Part shown: one piece after another, positions 20,273-28,532 of the stretch
How the letters are laid out: each line of letters starts with the position of its first letter
Position numbering within the stretch: the stretch's first letter is position 1
Made by a program: the position numbers and the translations under genes
Notes under the pieces: model-generated
Database searches by the model: none
What the model was told of the DNA's origin: nothing
Seen by the model: the letters and a program-made list of their open reading frames with translations, nothing else
Assembly: GCF_900143005.1 (NCBI RefSeq)
Contig: NZ_FRCS01000008.1
Location: 124,001 to 188,000 of the forward strand
Direction of reading: 5' to 3'
DNA from: Cryptosporangium aurantiacum
GTDB taxonomy: Bacteria; Actinomycetota; Actinomycetes; Mycobacteriales; Cryptosporangiaceae
DNA: 64,000 bases

Positions 20273-20691
20273 TCCGGGTGGCCGGCGCGGGCCCAGGGCG
20301 TGCCAATCCGAGCCGGAGCTCCGCGGGTACCGGGCGGGGCGCGTCGAACGATGCCGCATTGGGCTCGTGATGGGGTGAGCGCCGCTCCCCACCGAATGGA
20401 TGTGGCCGTTTCCGCGTCGCGCGCGGTGTCGTTGCGGCGGTTTCCGTGCCCTGGCACGGAAAACGCCACAGCCATGAAGCGAGGCAGGCGGAGAACGCCG
20501 CAACCATTCCAGCGCCGCCCATCCACACCAACCAGCTCGCGCGCAACGGCCGGCTGCGACGAAGCGCCCCGGCGGCCGTCCGCTCGATAGGCGAGCCTCG
20601 GAACACATCGTTCCGGGCGCCCACGAGGAGGCGACCGCTCAATGCCGACGCGGTAGGCGCCGCAAGGTTCTGACCTGGAGCCCGCCGCCCA
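20273..20691. other. Intergenic region between crp-like gene and a small minus-strand gene
   Basis: This 419-nt stretch between convergent genes shows no convincing coding sequence. It holds the strong hairpin at 20436-20467 and, at its right end, a short sequence similar to the flanks of the palindromic repeat found at 57.5 and 60.5 kb. Confidence 0.6.
20436..20467. terminator. Hairpin with A/T-flanked perfect 10-bp stem
   Basis: The inverted repeat TTTCCGTGCC / GGCACGGAAA has a two-base loop and is extended outward by four more pairs (GGCG/CGCC) after one mismatch. It lies 164 nt after the crp-like stop. It may be a bidirectional terminator, or a protein-binding palindrome, since the stem is unusually A/T-rich at its base for this genome. 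Confidence 0.45.
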
Positions 20692-20850
20692 CTACTCGCA
20701 TGTGACCCAGTTATCACTTGCGTCGGTGGCGACGACGCCGGTACAGACGAGTTCGTCGAGCTGTGCCTCGGGAACGCGGACGGTCGACCCCGCCGGATGG
20801 CCGACTCCCGCGGAATCAGTCCACGCGGTCTTCAGGGTCACGGTGACCAT
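20692..20850 (-). CDS. Small hypothetical protein (52 residues)
   Basis: The translation is MVTVTLKTAWTDSAGVGHPA followed by GSTVRVPEAQLDELVCTGVV and a short tail ending in WVTCE. The pattern, a short beta hairpin with G-x-T-V-x-V then a helix with L-x-x-L-V, resembles small beta-hairpin proteins often seen near phage or regulatory genes. Third codon positions are almost all G or C, which supports coding. In-frame ATG codons at 20859 and 20868 could extend it by three or six residues; no ribosome binding site settles the start. There are two Cys residues and no membrane segment. The function is unknown. Confidence 0.5.
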   Translation of the reverse strand: MVTVTLKTAWTDSAGVGHPAGSTVRVPEAQLDELVCTGVVATDASDNWVTCE

Positions 20851-21050
20851 ACTCGACATTCCGGGCATTACGGAAATCCGACTCCCACCACACTAGGAAC
20901 ACTGCCGGTTCGGTTCACCGGACGCACCGGACTCCGCCGCTCAAGTCGCCACACACCGTAGTCACGCCTCACCCGGACGTGTCAGCGGACCGTCCGGTAG
21001 GCGACTGAGGAAACCTCCGACCGGATGAATTCTCGCCGGATGGGTGGCTG

Positions 21051-24000
21051 TTGGCCAAAGCCACTGAGACGATTCACAGCAAATACTCGACACCTAGGTT
21101 CCGAGCACGTGAGCGGGGTGAACGTCCCATCGACACGCACTGTGCACGCTGCGCCGCGGTGGGCCGCCCCGGCGACCGGTTCTGCGGTCGGTGCGGCTCT
21201 CCCCTGCTGCGCAAGTGCCCGAGTTGCACGGCAGGCGTCGACCTGACCGCCGAGGCGTGCCCGAACTGCGCCGCCGACCTCGACCCGGCCGCGCGCGGCA
21301 CGCCGGTCCCCGGCAACCCGTCCCGGGAGGAGCGCCGGGTCGTCACGATCCTGTTCGTCGACCTCACCGGCTTCACGAACCTGGGCGAACGGCTGGACCC
21401 GGAGGACCTGCGGGCGCTCCAGCAGCGCTACTTCGACACGGTCGCGCGCGCGATCCGCCGTCGCGGCGGCGTCGTCGAGAAGTACATCGGCGACGCCGTG
21501 ATGGCGGTGTTCGGCGCACCCGTGACCCAGGAGGACGACGCCGTCCGGGCGGTCCGGGTCGGGCTCGAGCTGCAGGCCGACCTCGACGGCCGGATCATCG
21601 GCCCGGCCGGGCCGCTGCGTGCCCGGGTGGGCATCGCGACCGGCGAGGTCGTCGTCGATCTGGACGCGATCCGCGACGGCGGCCAGGCCCTGGTCGCCGG
21701 CGACGTCGTGAACGTGGCGTCCCGGCTGCAGTCGCACGCCCCGGTCGGCGGCATCGTCGTCTCGTCGGCGACGTGGCGGGCCAGCCGGGAGTACGTCGAG
21801 TACGCCGAGATGCCGCCGGTGATGGTCAAGGGCAAGGCAGGTCCGGTTCCGGTCTGGCGTCCGCTGCGGTTGGTCCAGCGCCGGTGGGACCGCCACCGCG
21901 ACCACGGCCCGTTCGTCGGCCGCGGCCCGTACCTCGATCACCTCGCCGGTCTGCTCCGGGCGACGATCGACGACCGGGCGCCGCGCATGGTGACGGTCGT
22001 CGGGCCGGCCGGCGTCGGAAAGAGCCGTCTGGTCCGGGAGCTGAACCGGCTCGCCGAGCAGGCGATGCCGGTCGGCGTCCGCTGGGTGGGCGGCCGCTGC
22101 CTGGCCGGCGGCGAGGGCGGTCCGTTCGCCGCGATCGCCGAGGTCGTCACCGGCTACGCGGGTGTGCTGGAGTCCGACAGCGCCGACACCGCCCGCCGCA
22201 AGGTCGTCGACTCGCTGCACGGCCTGCTCACCACCGCCGAGCGGGCCAGCGTCGTGGACGCACTCGCCCCGCTCGTCGGCTACGCGGCACCGCCGGTCGA
22301 GGCAGACGAGGCCCAGGCCGCCTGGCGGATGTTCTTCGGGCGGCTCGCCGCACGGCGTCCGCTGGTCGTGGTGATCGAGGACCTGGCCCTCGCTGAGCCG
22401 CCGCTGCTGGACTTCCTGCGCCAGCTCGTCGACACCGTCGACGGGCCGCTGCTCGTGCTCGCCACCGCCCGGCCCGAACTCCTCGCCGCAGGCAAGAACG
22501 TGCCCTGGTACGACGCCGCGCACCCGCGGCACGCGCTGGTCGAGCTGCCGCCGCTCGACCCGCACGACACGCTGACGCTGTTCCGCGCGCTCTCCGGCGA
22601 CTCACCGATCCCGGACGAGGCGCTGGAACACCTCACGGTGCTGGCCGCCGGCACGCCGCTCTACGCCCACGAGTACGTCCGGATGCTGGCCGACCAGCGT
22701 CCGGACGGCGATCCTGACGACCTCGACAACGCGCTGCCGCTGCCCGACTCGGTCCTCTCGGTCGTCGCCAGCCGTGTCGACCTGCTCGGGCCGCGGAACC
22801 AGCGCGCGCTGCAGGCCGCCGCGGTGATCGGCGAGGTGTTCTGGCCGGGTGCGGTGGCGACCGTCGCCGAGCTGGCCCGCGACGAGGTCGAGGCGCTGCT
22901 GGCCGAGCTGCGGGCCAAGGCGTTCATCCGGCCGGCCACCGGACACGTGCTGGCCGGCGAGCCGGCGCTGGCTTTCTCCCACGCGGTGGTCCGTGACCTG
23001 GCCTACCGCAGGCAGCCGCGCGCGCTGCGGGTGGTCCGTCACCAGCGGGCCGCCCGGTGGCTGCAGTCGCACGTCACCGGTCGTACCACCGAGACCGTCG
23101 ACGCGGTCGCCCACCACCGGGTGGCCGCGCTGGAGCTGGCCCGGACGCTGCACATGGACGTCCGCCCGTTCCTGCAGCCGGCCCGCACCGCACTGGTGGC
23201 CGCCGCCGAACGGGCCGCGAGCCTGCACGCCGCCCCGACCGCCGTCGACCTGCTCGACAAGGCCCTCGCGCTGTGGGACGACTCGTCGACGAGCGTCACG
23301 CTCGACGACCTCGCCGCGCTCGAACACCCCGCCGCGAGGGACGACGAGGTGGCTCGGCTCACCGCGCTCGTGCTGCGGTGGCGCCTGCGGTTCGCGACCG
23401 ACGCGGAGCAGTTCACCGCGGCCGGTGGTGCGACCGAGGTCGCGCGGTGCGCCAGCCAGCTCGAGGTGCTCGGCGCCCGCGACGCCTCCGCGTCGGCCCG
23501 GACGCTGCTCAGCCAGGTCGCGTGGGCCCGTGGCGACCGTACGGCTGCCCTCGCTCACCTCGACCGCGCGCTGGCCCCGTACGGCGCCGGCGACGAGAGT
23601 CCGGTCCGCGCCGCCGCGCACGCCGAACTCGCCCGGCTGCGGATGATGAGCTACGAGGTCGACGAGGCCACCAACGCCGCCAAGACCGCCGGCGACCTGG
23701 CCCGCCGGCTCGGCCTGCCCGAGCTCGAGGTGAACGCGCAGATCACCGAGGGCGCGGCCCGCTACCTGGCCGGTGACCTCTCCGGGCTCACGCTGCTGGA
23801 GCGCGCCGTCGACCGCAGCCGCACCGATCACCTGCGGTCGCTGCGCCGGGCGTCGGAGAACCTGGCGAGCGCGCTGCAGGAGGAGGGCGAGATCGCTCGC
23901 AGCTTCGCGCTGCTGGACGAGGCGGCCGCCACCACGCTCGCCTACCGCGGCAAGCCGCACCCCGGCCACACCCCGATGCGGGCCTACTTCGACGGCGACT

Positions 24001-24791
24001 GGGACGCGACGCTGGCCTCCGCCGACGCCGCGTTCACCGGCGACGAGACGCTGGACGCCGAGTGGGCGCACCTGCGGACGCTGGCCGCCTGGCTCCGCGC
24101 GCTGCGGGGCGAGGACACCGGCTTCAACCCGGAGCTGATCGTCGTCACCGCGGCCCGGCACGGCACCCGGCTGGCGCTGGCCAACGCGCTCGCGCACGGC
24201 GCGCTCTACCGGGCGGTCACCGGCGCTGCGGACCAGGCGACGGTCGCGCTCCGCCGGCTGGAGGCCGAGCACGCGGCCGAGCCGCTGGCACCGCGGGAGT
24301 GGCTCGCCGCGGCCGCGCACGCGGCGGTCCTCACCGGCGTCCGCTGCGGCTCGCGCGCCGAGGAGTCCGCGGGCTGGCTGAAGGGCGTGCTGGACGCCGC
24401 TCCCCGCGAGACGCTCTGGGTCCGGGCCGCCCGTTCGGTGGTCAACGGCGGGCTGGCCGGCCACGGCGGTGACCACGGCACGGCCGCGCTGCACCACGCG
24501 GTCGCCGCATCGGTGTACGAGCGGATGGGCGACGCGACCGACGCCGCACTGGCCACGGCCTGGTCGCTGCGGGCCGCGCGAGCGGGTGAAGTCGCGCCGG
24601 TGCCGGAGCTCACCACCCGCCTGACCACGTTCGGCCTGCGTAACCGCGCCCGCCTGCTGCTCCGATTCGCGACGACCGATCCGTTGGACACCCCGGACCC
24701 GGAAGTTCCTGACCCGGATCCGGAGGTTCCCGACGATCCGGGTGGACTGACTGATCAGGCGCCGTCGTCGAGGCCCGCCTCGATCGCGTAG
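21051..24791 (+). CDS. Zinc-ribbon / class III adenylate cyclase / AAA-ATPase / TPR regulator
   Basis: A protein of about 1246 residues. Two zinc-ribbon Cys pairs sit at residues 31/34 with 45/48 and 56/59 with 70/73. A class III nucleotide cyclase domain covers 93-270: metal Asp104 in LFVDLTGF, Lys144 and Asp148 in VEKYIGDAVMAVFG, Asn221 and Arg225 in VVNVASRLQ. The usual substrate-selecting Asp seven residues before Asn221 is Leu, so activity or specificity is uncertain. A P-loop ATPase follows (VVGPAGVGKSRLVREL near 315), then a long helical TPR-like tail. The start is probably TTG 21051, since an in-frame stop lies at 21006-21008 and only CTG is an alternative. The last 37 nt overlap the convergent response-regulator gene. 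Confidence 0.88.
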   Translation: MAKATETIHSKYSTPRFRARERGERPIDTHCARCAAVGRPGDRFCGRCGSPLLRKCPSCTAGVDLTAEACPNCAADLDPAARGTPVPGNPSREERRVVTILFVDLTGFTNLGERLDPEDLRALQQRYFDTVARAIRRRGGVVEKYIGDAVMAVFGAPVTQEDDAVRAVRVGLELQADLDGRIIGPAGPLRARVGIATGEVVVDLDAIRDGGQALVAGDVVNVASRLQSHAPVGGIVVSSATWRASREYVEYAEMPPVMVKGKAGPVPVWRPLRLVQRRWDRHRDHGPFVGRGPYLDHLAGLLRATIDDRAPRMVTVVGPAGVGKSRLVRELNRLAEQAMPVGVRWVGGRCLAGGEGGPFAAIAEVVTGYAGVLESDSADTARRKVVDSLHGLLTTAERASVVDALAPLVGYAAPPVEADEAQAAWRMFFGRLAARRPLVVVIEDLALAEPPLLDFLRQLVDTVDGPLLVLATARPELLAAGKNVPWYDAAHPRHALVELPPLDPHDTLTLFRALSGDSPIPDEALEHLTVLAAGTPLYAHEYVRMLADQRPDGDPDDLDNALPLPDSVLSVVASRVDLLGPRNQRALQAAAVIGEVFWPGAVATVAELARDEVEALLAELRAKAFIRPATGHVLAGEPALAFSHAVVRDLAYRRQPRALRVVRHQRAARWLQSHVTGRTTETVDAVAHHRVAALELARTLHMDVRPFLQPARTALVAAAERAASLHAAPTAVDLLDKALALWDDSSTSVTLDDLAALEHPAARDDEVARLTALVLRWRLRFATDAEQFTAAGGATEVARCASQLEVLGARDASASARTLLSQVAWARGDRTAALAHLDRALAPYGAGDESPVRAAAHAELARLRMMSYEVDEATNAAKTAGDLARRLGLPELEVNAQITEGAARYLAGDLSGLTLLERAVDRSRTDHLRSLRRASENLASALQEEGEIARSFALLDEAAATTLAYRGKPHPGHTPMRAYFDGDWDATLASADAAFTGDETLDAEWAHLRTLAAWLRALRGEDTGFNPELIVVTAARHGTRLALANALAHGALYRAVTGAADQATVALRRLEAEHAAEPLAPREWLAAAAHAAVLTGVRCGSRAEESAGWLKGVLDAAPRETLWVRAARSVVNGGLAGHGGDHGTAALHHAVAASVYERMGDATDAALATAWSLRAARAGEVAPVPELTTRLTTFGLRNRARLLLRFATTDPLDTPDPEVPDPDPEVPDDPGGLTDQAPSSRPASIA

Positions 24792-25429
24792 CGCACCAGC
24801 CCGGCCCGGTTGTGGACCTGCAGCTTGTCCATGACGTTCTGCAGGTGGTTCTGCACGGTGCGGATCGACAACCCGAGCCGGGACGCGACCTGCTTCGCGG
24901 TCAGCCCGCGGGCCACCAGCCGCAGCACCTCGGTCTCCCGGCCGGTCAACGCGGGGCCGGCCGCCGGTTCGGGGCCCGCGGCCAGCCGCCGGTACTCGCC
25001 CAGCACCAGCCCGGCCAAGCCCGCGGTGAACGCGGCCTCGCCGCGGGCGGTGCGGGCGACGGCGTCCACCAGTTCCCCGGCGCCCGCCGACTTGACCAGG
25101 TAGCCGGTGGCCCCGGCCCGGATCGCGTCCAGGACGTCCGGCCTTTCCGCGCTGGCCGAGAGCACGAGCACCCGGCAGGCCGGGTCGGCTGCCAGGATCG
25201 CCGCGGTCGCCTCGACGCCGGACAGCTCCGGCAACTGCAGGTCCATGACGACGACCTGCGGACGACTGGCGGCCGCGATCCGCACCGCGGCGGCGCCATC
25301 GCCCGCGGTGGCGACCACGTCGAAGCCCGCCGCGCCTAGGTCGCGAGCCACGGCGTCACGCCACATCGGGTGGTCGTCGACAACCATGACCCGCACAGAC
25401 TCACCGACGGACTCGTCACCGAGGGACAT
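24755..25429 (-). CDS. NarL/LuxR-family response regulator (MacR-like)
   Basis: A 224-residue response regulator. The receiver domain (about residues 12-130) has the acidic pair in VMVVDDHPMWRDAV, phospho-acceptor Asp63 in VVVMDLQLPELSG, and the conserved Lys in GYLVKSAGAGEL. A LuxR helix-turn-helix follows: LTGRETEVLRLVARGLTAKQ then SRLGLSIRTVQNHLQNVMDK. The start overlaps the end of the kinase gene by 14 nt, marking a cognate pair. Order and sequence resemble the MacRS system of Streptomyces, which lies next to a PlsC-type acyltransferase. Targets here are unknown. Confidence 0.9.
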   Translation of the reverse strand: MSLGDESVGESVRVMVVDDHPMWRDAVARDLGAAGFDVVATAGDGAAAVRIAAASRPQVVVMDLQLPELSGVEATAAILAADPACRVLVLSASAERPDVLDAIRAGATGYLVKSAGAGELVDAVARTARGEAAFTAGLAGLVLGEYRRLAAGPEPAAGPALTGRETEVLRLVARGLTAKQVASRLGLSIRTVQNHLQNVMDKLQVHNRAGLVRYAIEAGLDDGA

Positions 25430-26558
25430 TTAGTTCCACCTCTGTCCCCTCACCAGGCTCACCCATGATCGTCACCGTGCCGCCGAGTTCGGAGATCCGG
25501 CCGCGGATCGACTGAACCACACCGAGTCGACCCTCGGCCGCAGCCTGGGCCAGGCGCCCCGGCGGCAGGCCCGGTCCGTCGTCCCGGACGGTCACGCAGA
25601 CGGCGTCCGGAACCTCTTCGATCACCACCCAGGCGTGCGCGCCGGGGGCGTGCTCAGCGACGTTGTGCAGCGCCGCGCCGACCGCCGCGGCGACCTCCGA
25701 GGCCACCGCCGCCGGCAGCAGCACCGGCGACGCGGGCGCGACCAGTTCGATCGTCGAGTGCGCGGTGGACGGCGCGACCAGTGCGGTCAGGTCGACCTCG
25801 CCGTCGGACGGGGCCGCCGAACCGCCGGTCATCAACGAGCGGAGCGCGGCCTCCTGCTCACCCGCGAGCTCCGCCAGTTCCCGCCCCTCGCCGTCCAGCG
25901 CGGCCCCACGTCGTTTCACCAGCGCGAGCACCTGCAGCACCCCGTCGTGGATCTGGCGGGCGAGCCGGTCACGCTCGGCCGCCGCGCCCTGCTCCCGCCA
26001 GGTGTCGACCATGATCCGGTCGACCTGCCGGAGCACCTCGGCGACGTAGCCGATCACGATCGCGGCGAGTAACACCAGGATCATGTTGTGCACGGTCCCG
26101 CGGGTCGGCTGGCCGCTCACCACCAGGACGTTCGCGACGCCGAGCGCGAGCGTCGCCAGCAGGCCGCCGACGATCTCCCAGCGCAGCGCCCAGGCCATCA
26201 CCGCGGTCGCGGCCCACACCGTCGGCACCGTGAACTCGCCCCCGGCGATCCGCTCGGGCGATTCGACCAGCCGGGTGGCCAGCACGGTGGCGAGCGCGAC
26301 GACCAGGTCGACGGCGAGCAGCACCGGTGTCCGCAGCCGGGGACGCGCGTAACAGTAGGTCGCGACGACGCTCCACCCGGCCATCACGCTGAGCGTCGCG
26401 ACGCACCAGGCGGGGCTCCGCACGCGGCCCAGGTCGTCCAGGTTGAGCGCGACCGCGTAGGTGAGCGTCAGGAACCGGAACGCGGCGAGCCCTCGCCACC
26501 CGGTGACCTCGACGGTGAAGCCGGCAGGGCGCCGGTCACCTGCCCGGTCAGGCGGCAA
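25416..26558 (-). CDS. Membrane sensor histidine kinase (MacS-like)
   Basis: A 380-residue HisKA_3-type kinase. The first 180 residues hold about six membrane helices (for example AFRFLTLTYAVALNL, LLAVDLVVALATVLAT, LVLLAAIVIGYVAEVL) with no large extracellular domain. The dimerisation block ERDRLARQIHDGVLQVLALV carries phospho-acceptor His204. The ATPase domain shows ALHNVAEHAP (N box), VRDDGPGLPPG (G1) and GEGTEVELNV. The QIHDGVLQVLAL motif fits MacS-type kinases. The only in-frame upstream start is TTG 26558, overlapping the acyltransferase stop by 11 nt; the true start is not certain. It forms a two-component pair with the downstream regulator. Confidence 0.88.
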   Translation of the reverse strand: MPPDRAGDRRPAGFTVEVTGWRGLAAFRFLTLTYAVALNLDDLGRVRSPAWCVATLSVMAGWSVVATYCYARPRLRTPVLLAVDLVVALATVLATRLVESPERIAGGEFTVPTVWAATAVMAWALRWEIVGGLLATLALGVANVLVVSGQPTRGTVHNMILVLLAAIVIGYVAEVLRQVDRIMVDTWREQGAAAERDRLARQIHDGVLQVLALVKRRGAALDGEGRELAELAGEQEAALRSLMTGGSAAPSDGEVDLTALVAPSTAHSTIELVAPASPVLLPAAVASEVAAAVGAALHNVAEHAPGAHAWVVIEEVPDAVCVTVRDDGPGLPPGRLAQAAAEGRLGVVQSIRGRISELGGTVTIMGEPGEGTEVELNVPR

Positions 26559-27267
26559 TGCGCTCGGCCGCGGTGCGGCCGGGTTCGGCGTCCGACGTGT
26601 TGCTCTTGACCGACGCCGCGTAGACGTCGCGGTACTCCTGGCCGGACAGTTGCAGGAGCTCGTACATGATCTGGTCGGTCACCGACCGCTCGACGAAGCG
26701 GTTGCCGTCCATCCCCGCGTAGCGGGAGAAGTCCAGCGGCGTTCCGACCCGCATCCGGACCCGCATGATCCTCGGGATCAGCTGCCCGATCGGCTGCACC
26801 TGGTCGGTGTTGATCATCGCCACCGGGATGACCGGCACGCCGGTCTGCAGCGCCAGCCGCGCGACGCCGGTCTTGCCGCGGTACAGCTTGCCGTCCGGCG
26901 AGCGGGTGCCCTCGGGGTAGATACCGAGCAGGTGGCCCTCGCCGAGGATGCGGGCACCGGTCGTCAGCGCGGCCTCGGCGGCCGAGCCGGACGCCCGGTC
27001 GATCGGGACGCACCCGGCCGCGCTGAAGAAGAGCCGGGAGAACAGACCCTTGGGGCCCTTACCGGTGAAGTACTCGGCTTTGGCCAGGAACGTGATCCGG
27101 CGCGGCACCATCAGCGGGAAGAAGAACGAGTCGCAGAACGACAGGTGATTGCTGGCCAGGATTGCCGGGCCGTGCGCGGGGATGTGTTCGACCCCCTCCA
27201 GCACCGGCCGGAAGAGCACCCGGAGAATCGGCCCGATCAGGATGTATTTGCACACCCAGTAGAACAC
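26548..27267 (-). CDS. plsC: 1-acyl-sn-glycerol-3-phosphate acyltransferase (PlsC family)
   Basis: A 239-residue membrane-associated acyltransferase making phosphatidic acid in phospholipid synthesis. It has the catalytic NHxxxxD motif (ASNHLSFCDSFFFP), the substrate motif YPEGTRSPDGKLYRGK, and GVPVIPVAMINTDQV. An N-terminal hydrophobic segment, FYWVCKYILIGPILRVLFRP, anchors it. GTG 27267 is the start because an excellent GGAGG lies 5 nt upstream; the longer frame is spurious. It is first of the plsC-macS-macR run. By position it corresponds to Rv2182c of M. tuberculosis. Confidence 0.93.
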   Translation of the reverse strand: MFYWVCKYILIGPILRVLFRPVLEGVEHIPAHGPAILASNHLSFCDSFFFPLMVPRRITFLAKAEYFTGKGPKGLFSRLFFSAAGCVPIDRASGSAAEAALTTGARILGEGHLLGIYPEGTRSPDGKLYRGKTGVARLALQTGVPVIPVAMINTDQVQPIGQLIPRIMRVRMRVGTPLDFSRYAGMDGNRFVERSVTDQIMYELLQLSGQEYRDVYAASVKSNTSDAEPGRTAAERIAA

Positions 27268-27662
27268 CAGACCTCCTCGACGGCCGTGCGGGTCGAGCGT
27301 ACCGGCGGTTGGACGGCCGGCGGCGCTCCGGTCTCTCTGGGTGGGTGTACCCAGAGTGGCGTTCGCCACGCCCGCCGAACAGGGGCGCGAGCGGGGCAAG
27401 CCCGGCCGAATACCCCCTTCCCGGGCCGGTGGGGCGCACGTTGTCCCAGCTGCCACTTCCGACTCACTGGTCCGCACGGTGTCGAGGTGCCCCGAACGCG
27501 GGGCCGATGACGCCGCCTCGTGTCACGATGGTGGCCGAAGCTCGCCGTGCCCATCCGGTTGCGGCCGGCCGACGATGACCGTGCGTACCGCACACGGACG
27601 GTTGACACGACCGCTCGGCGCTGCCCGGACCGGGCGCCCGGCGGAGCTCCTGGGAGGTGGGG
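27268..27662. other. Divergent promoter region between plsC and the esterase gene
   Basis: This 395-nt region separates two diverging genes and shows no convincing coding sequence. It contains an 8-bp inverted repeat, CTCTGGGT / ACCCAGAG, at 27335-27356, immediately followed by the shorter palindrome TGGCGTTCGCCA. Either could be an operator controlling one or both genes. Confidence 0.45.
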
Positions 27663-28532
27663 ATGAATTCTTTTCGACCGACTCCTGCAGACGGCGATCA
27701 GCCTGCGGGGATCGGTGAGGTTGAAAAGAGTTCACCGTCCGTGCTGCCCGGCGCAGAACCATTCCTTTTCGACGCTGGATCCGACGCGCCGGCGGGCGTG
27801 CTGCTGAGCCACGGCTTCACCGGTACTCCGCAGTCGATCCGCCCGTGGGGCGAGGCGCTGCACGCCGCCGGGTACACGGTGGCGTGCCCGTTGTTGCCCG
27901 GGCACGGCACGCGCTGGCAGGACATGAACCGCACCACGTGGCACGACTGGTACCGCGCGGTGGACGACGAGTACCTCGCGCTGCGCGACCGGCTCCCTCC
28001 CGGCACACCGGTGGTGGTCGGCGGCTTGTCGATGGGCGGCACGCTGGTCACCCGCCTCGTCCAGCAGCACGCCGGACGCGACACCGAGCCGGCCGGCCTG
28101 ATCCTCGTCAACCCGTCGTACCTCACGCTCCGCAAGGACGCCGCCCTGCTGCCGGTGGTCAGCCGGGTCCTCGGGTCGTTCCCGGGGATCAGCGACGACA
28201 TCAAGAAGCCGGGCGCGCACGAACTCGCGTACGACCGGCTACCGCTCAAGGCCGCGGCGTCGCTGAGCCAGCTCTGGAAGCTGGTCCGTGCCGACCTGGG
28301 CAAGGTCACGGTGCCGGTGCGGCTGTTCCGCAGCCTGGAAGACCACGTGGTCGAGCCCGCGAGCGGCGAGGCCCTGCTGGCCGGCGTCGCGTCGGCGGTG
28401 AAGTCCGAGGTTCTCCTCTCGGAGAGTTACCACGTCGCGACGCTCGACAACGATGCACCGGCGATCTTCGAGGGCAGTGCGGAGTTCATCGCGTCGCTGC
28501 TGAGCCCGGCGGGGACGGACGGTAGCCGATGA
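27663..28532 (+). CDS. Alpha/beta-hydrolase, carboxylesterase/monoacylglycerol lipase type
   Basis: A 289-residue alpha/beta-hydrolase resembling Est30-type carboxylesterases. The oxyanion region is LLSHGFTGTPQSIRPWGEAL near residue 50. The nucleophile Ser lies in VVGGLSMGGTLVTRL near 121, the acidic residue in FRSLEDHVVEPAS, and His in SESYHVATLDND. Start ATG 27663 is set by GGGAGG six bases upstream. Its stop overlaps the next gene by ATGA. A role in lipid or ester turnover is likely given the divergent plsC, but the substrate is unknown. Confidence 0.88.
   Translation: MNSFRPTPADGDQPAGIGEVEKSSPSVLPGAEPFLFDAGSDAPAGVLLSHGFTGTPQSIRPWGEALHAAGYTVACPLLPGHGTRWQDMNRTTWHDWYRAVDDEYLALRDRLPPGTPVVVGGLSMGGTLVTRLVQQHAGRDTEPAGLILVNPSYLTLRKDAALLPVVSRVLGSFPGISDDIKKPGAHELAYDRLPLKAAASLSQLWKLVRADLGKVTVPVRLFRSLEDHVVEPASGEALLAGVASAVKSEVLLSESYHVATLDNDAPAIFEGSAEFIASLLSPAGTDGSR

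Noticed and set aside
20702-20896. Plus-strand 64-codon frame between the Crp-like and cyclase genes
   Set aside because: Codon bias and protein-like sequence favour the 52-codon minus-strand frame over the same interval.
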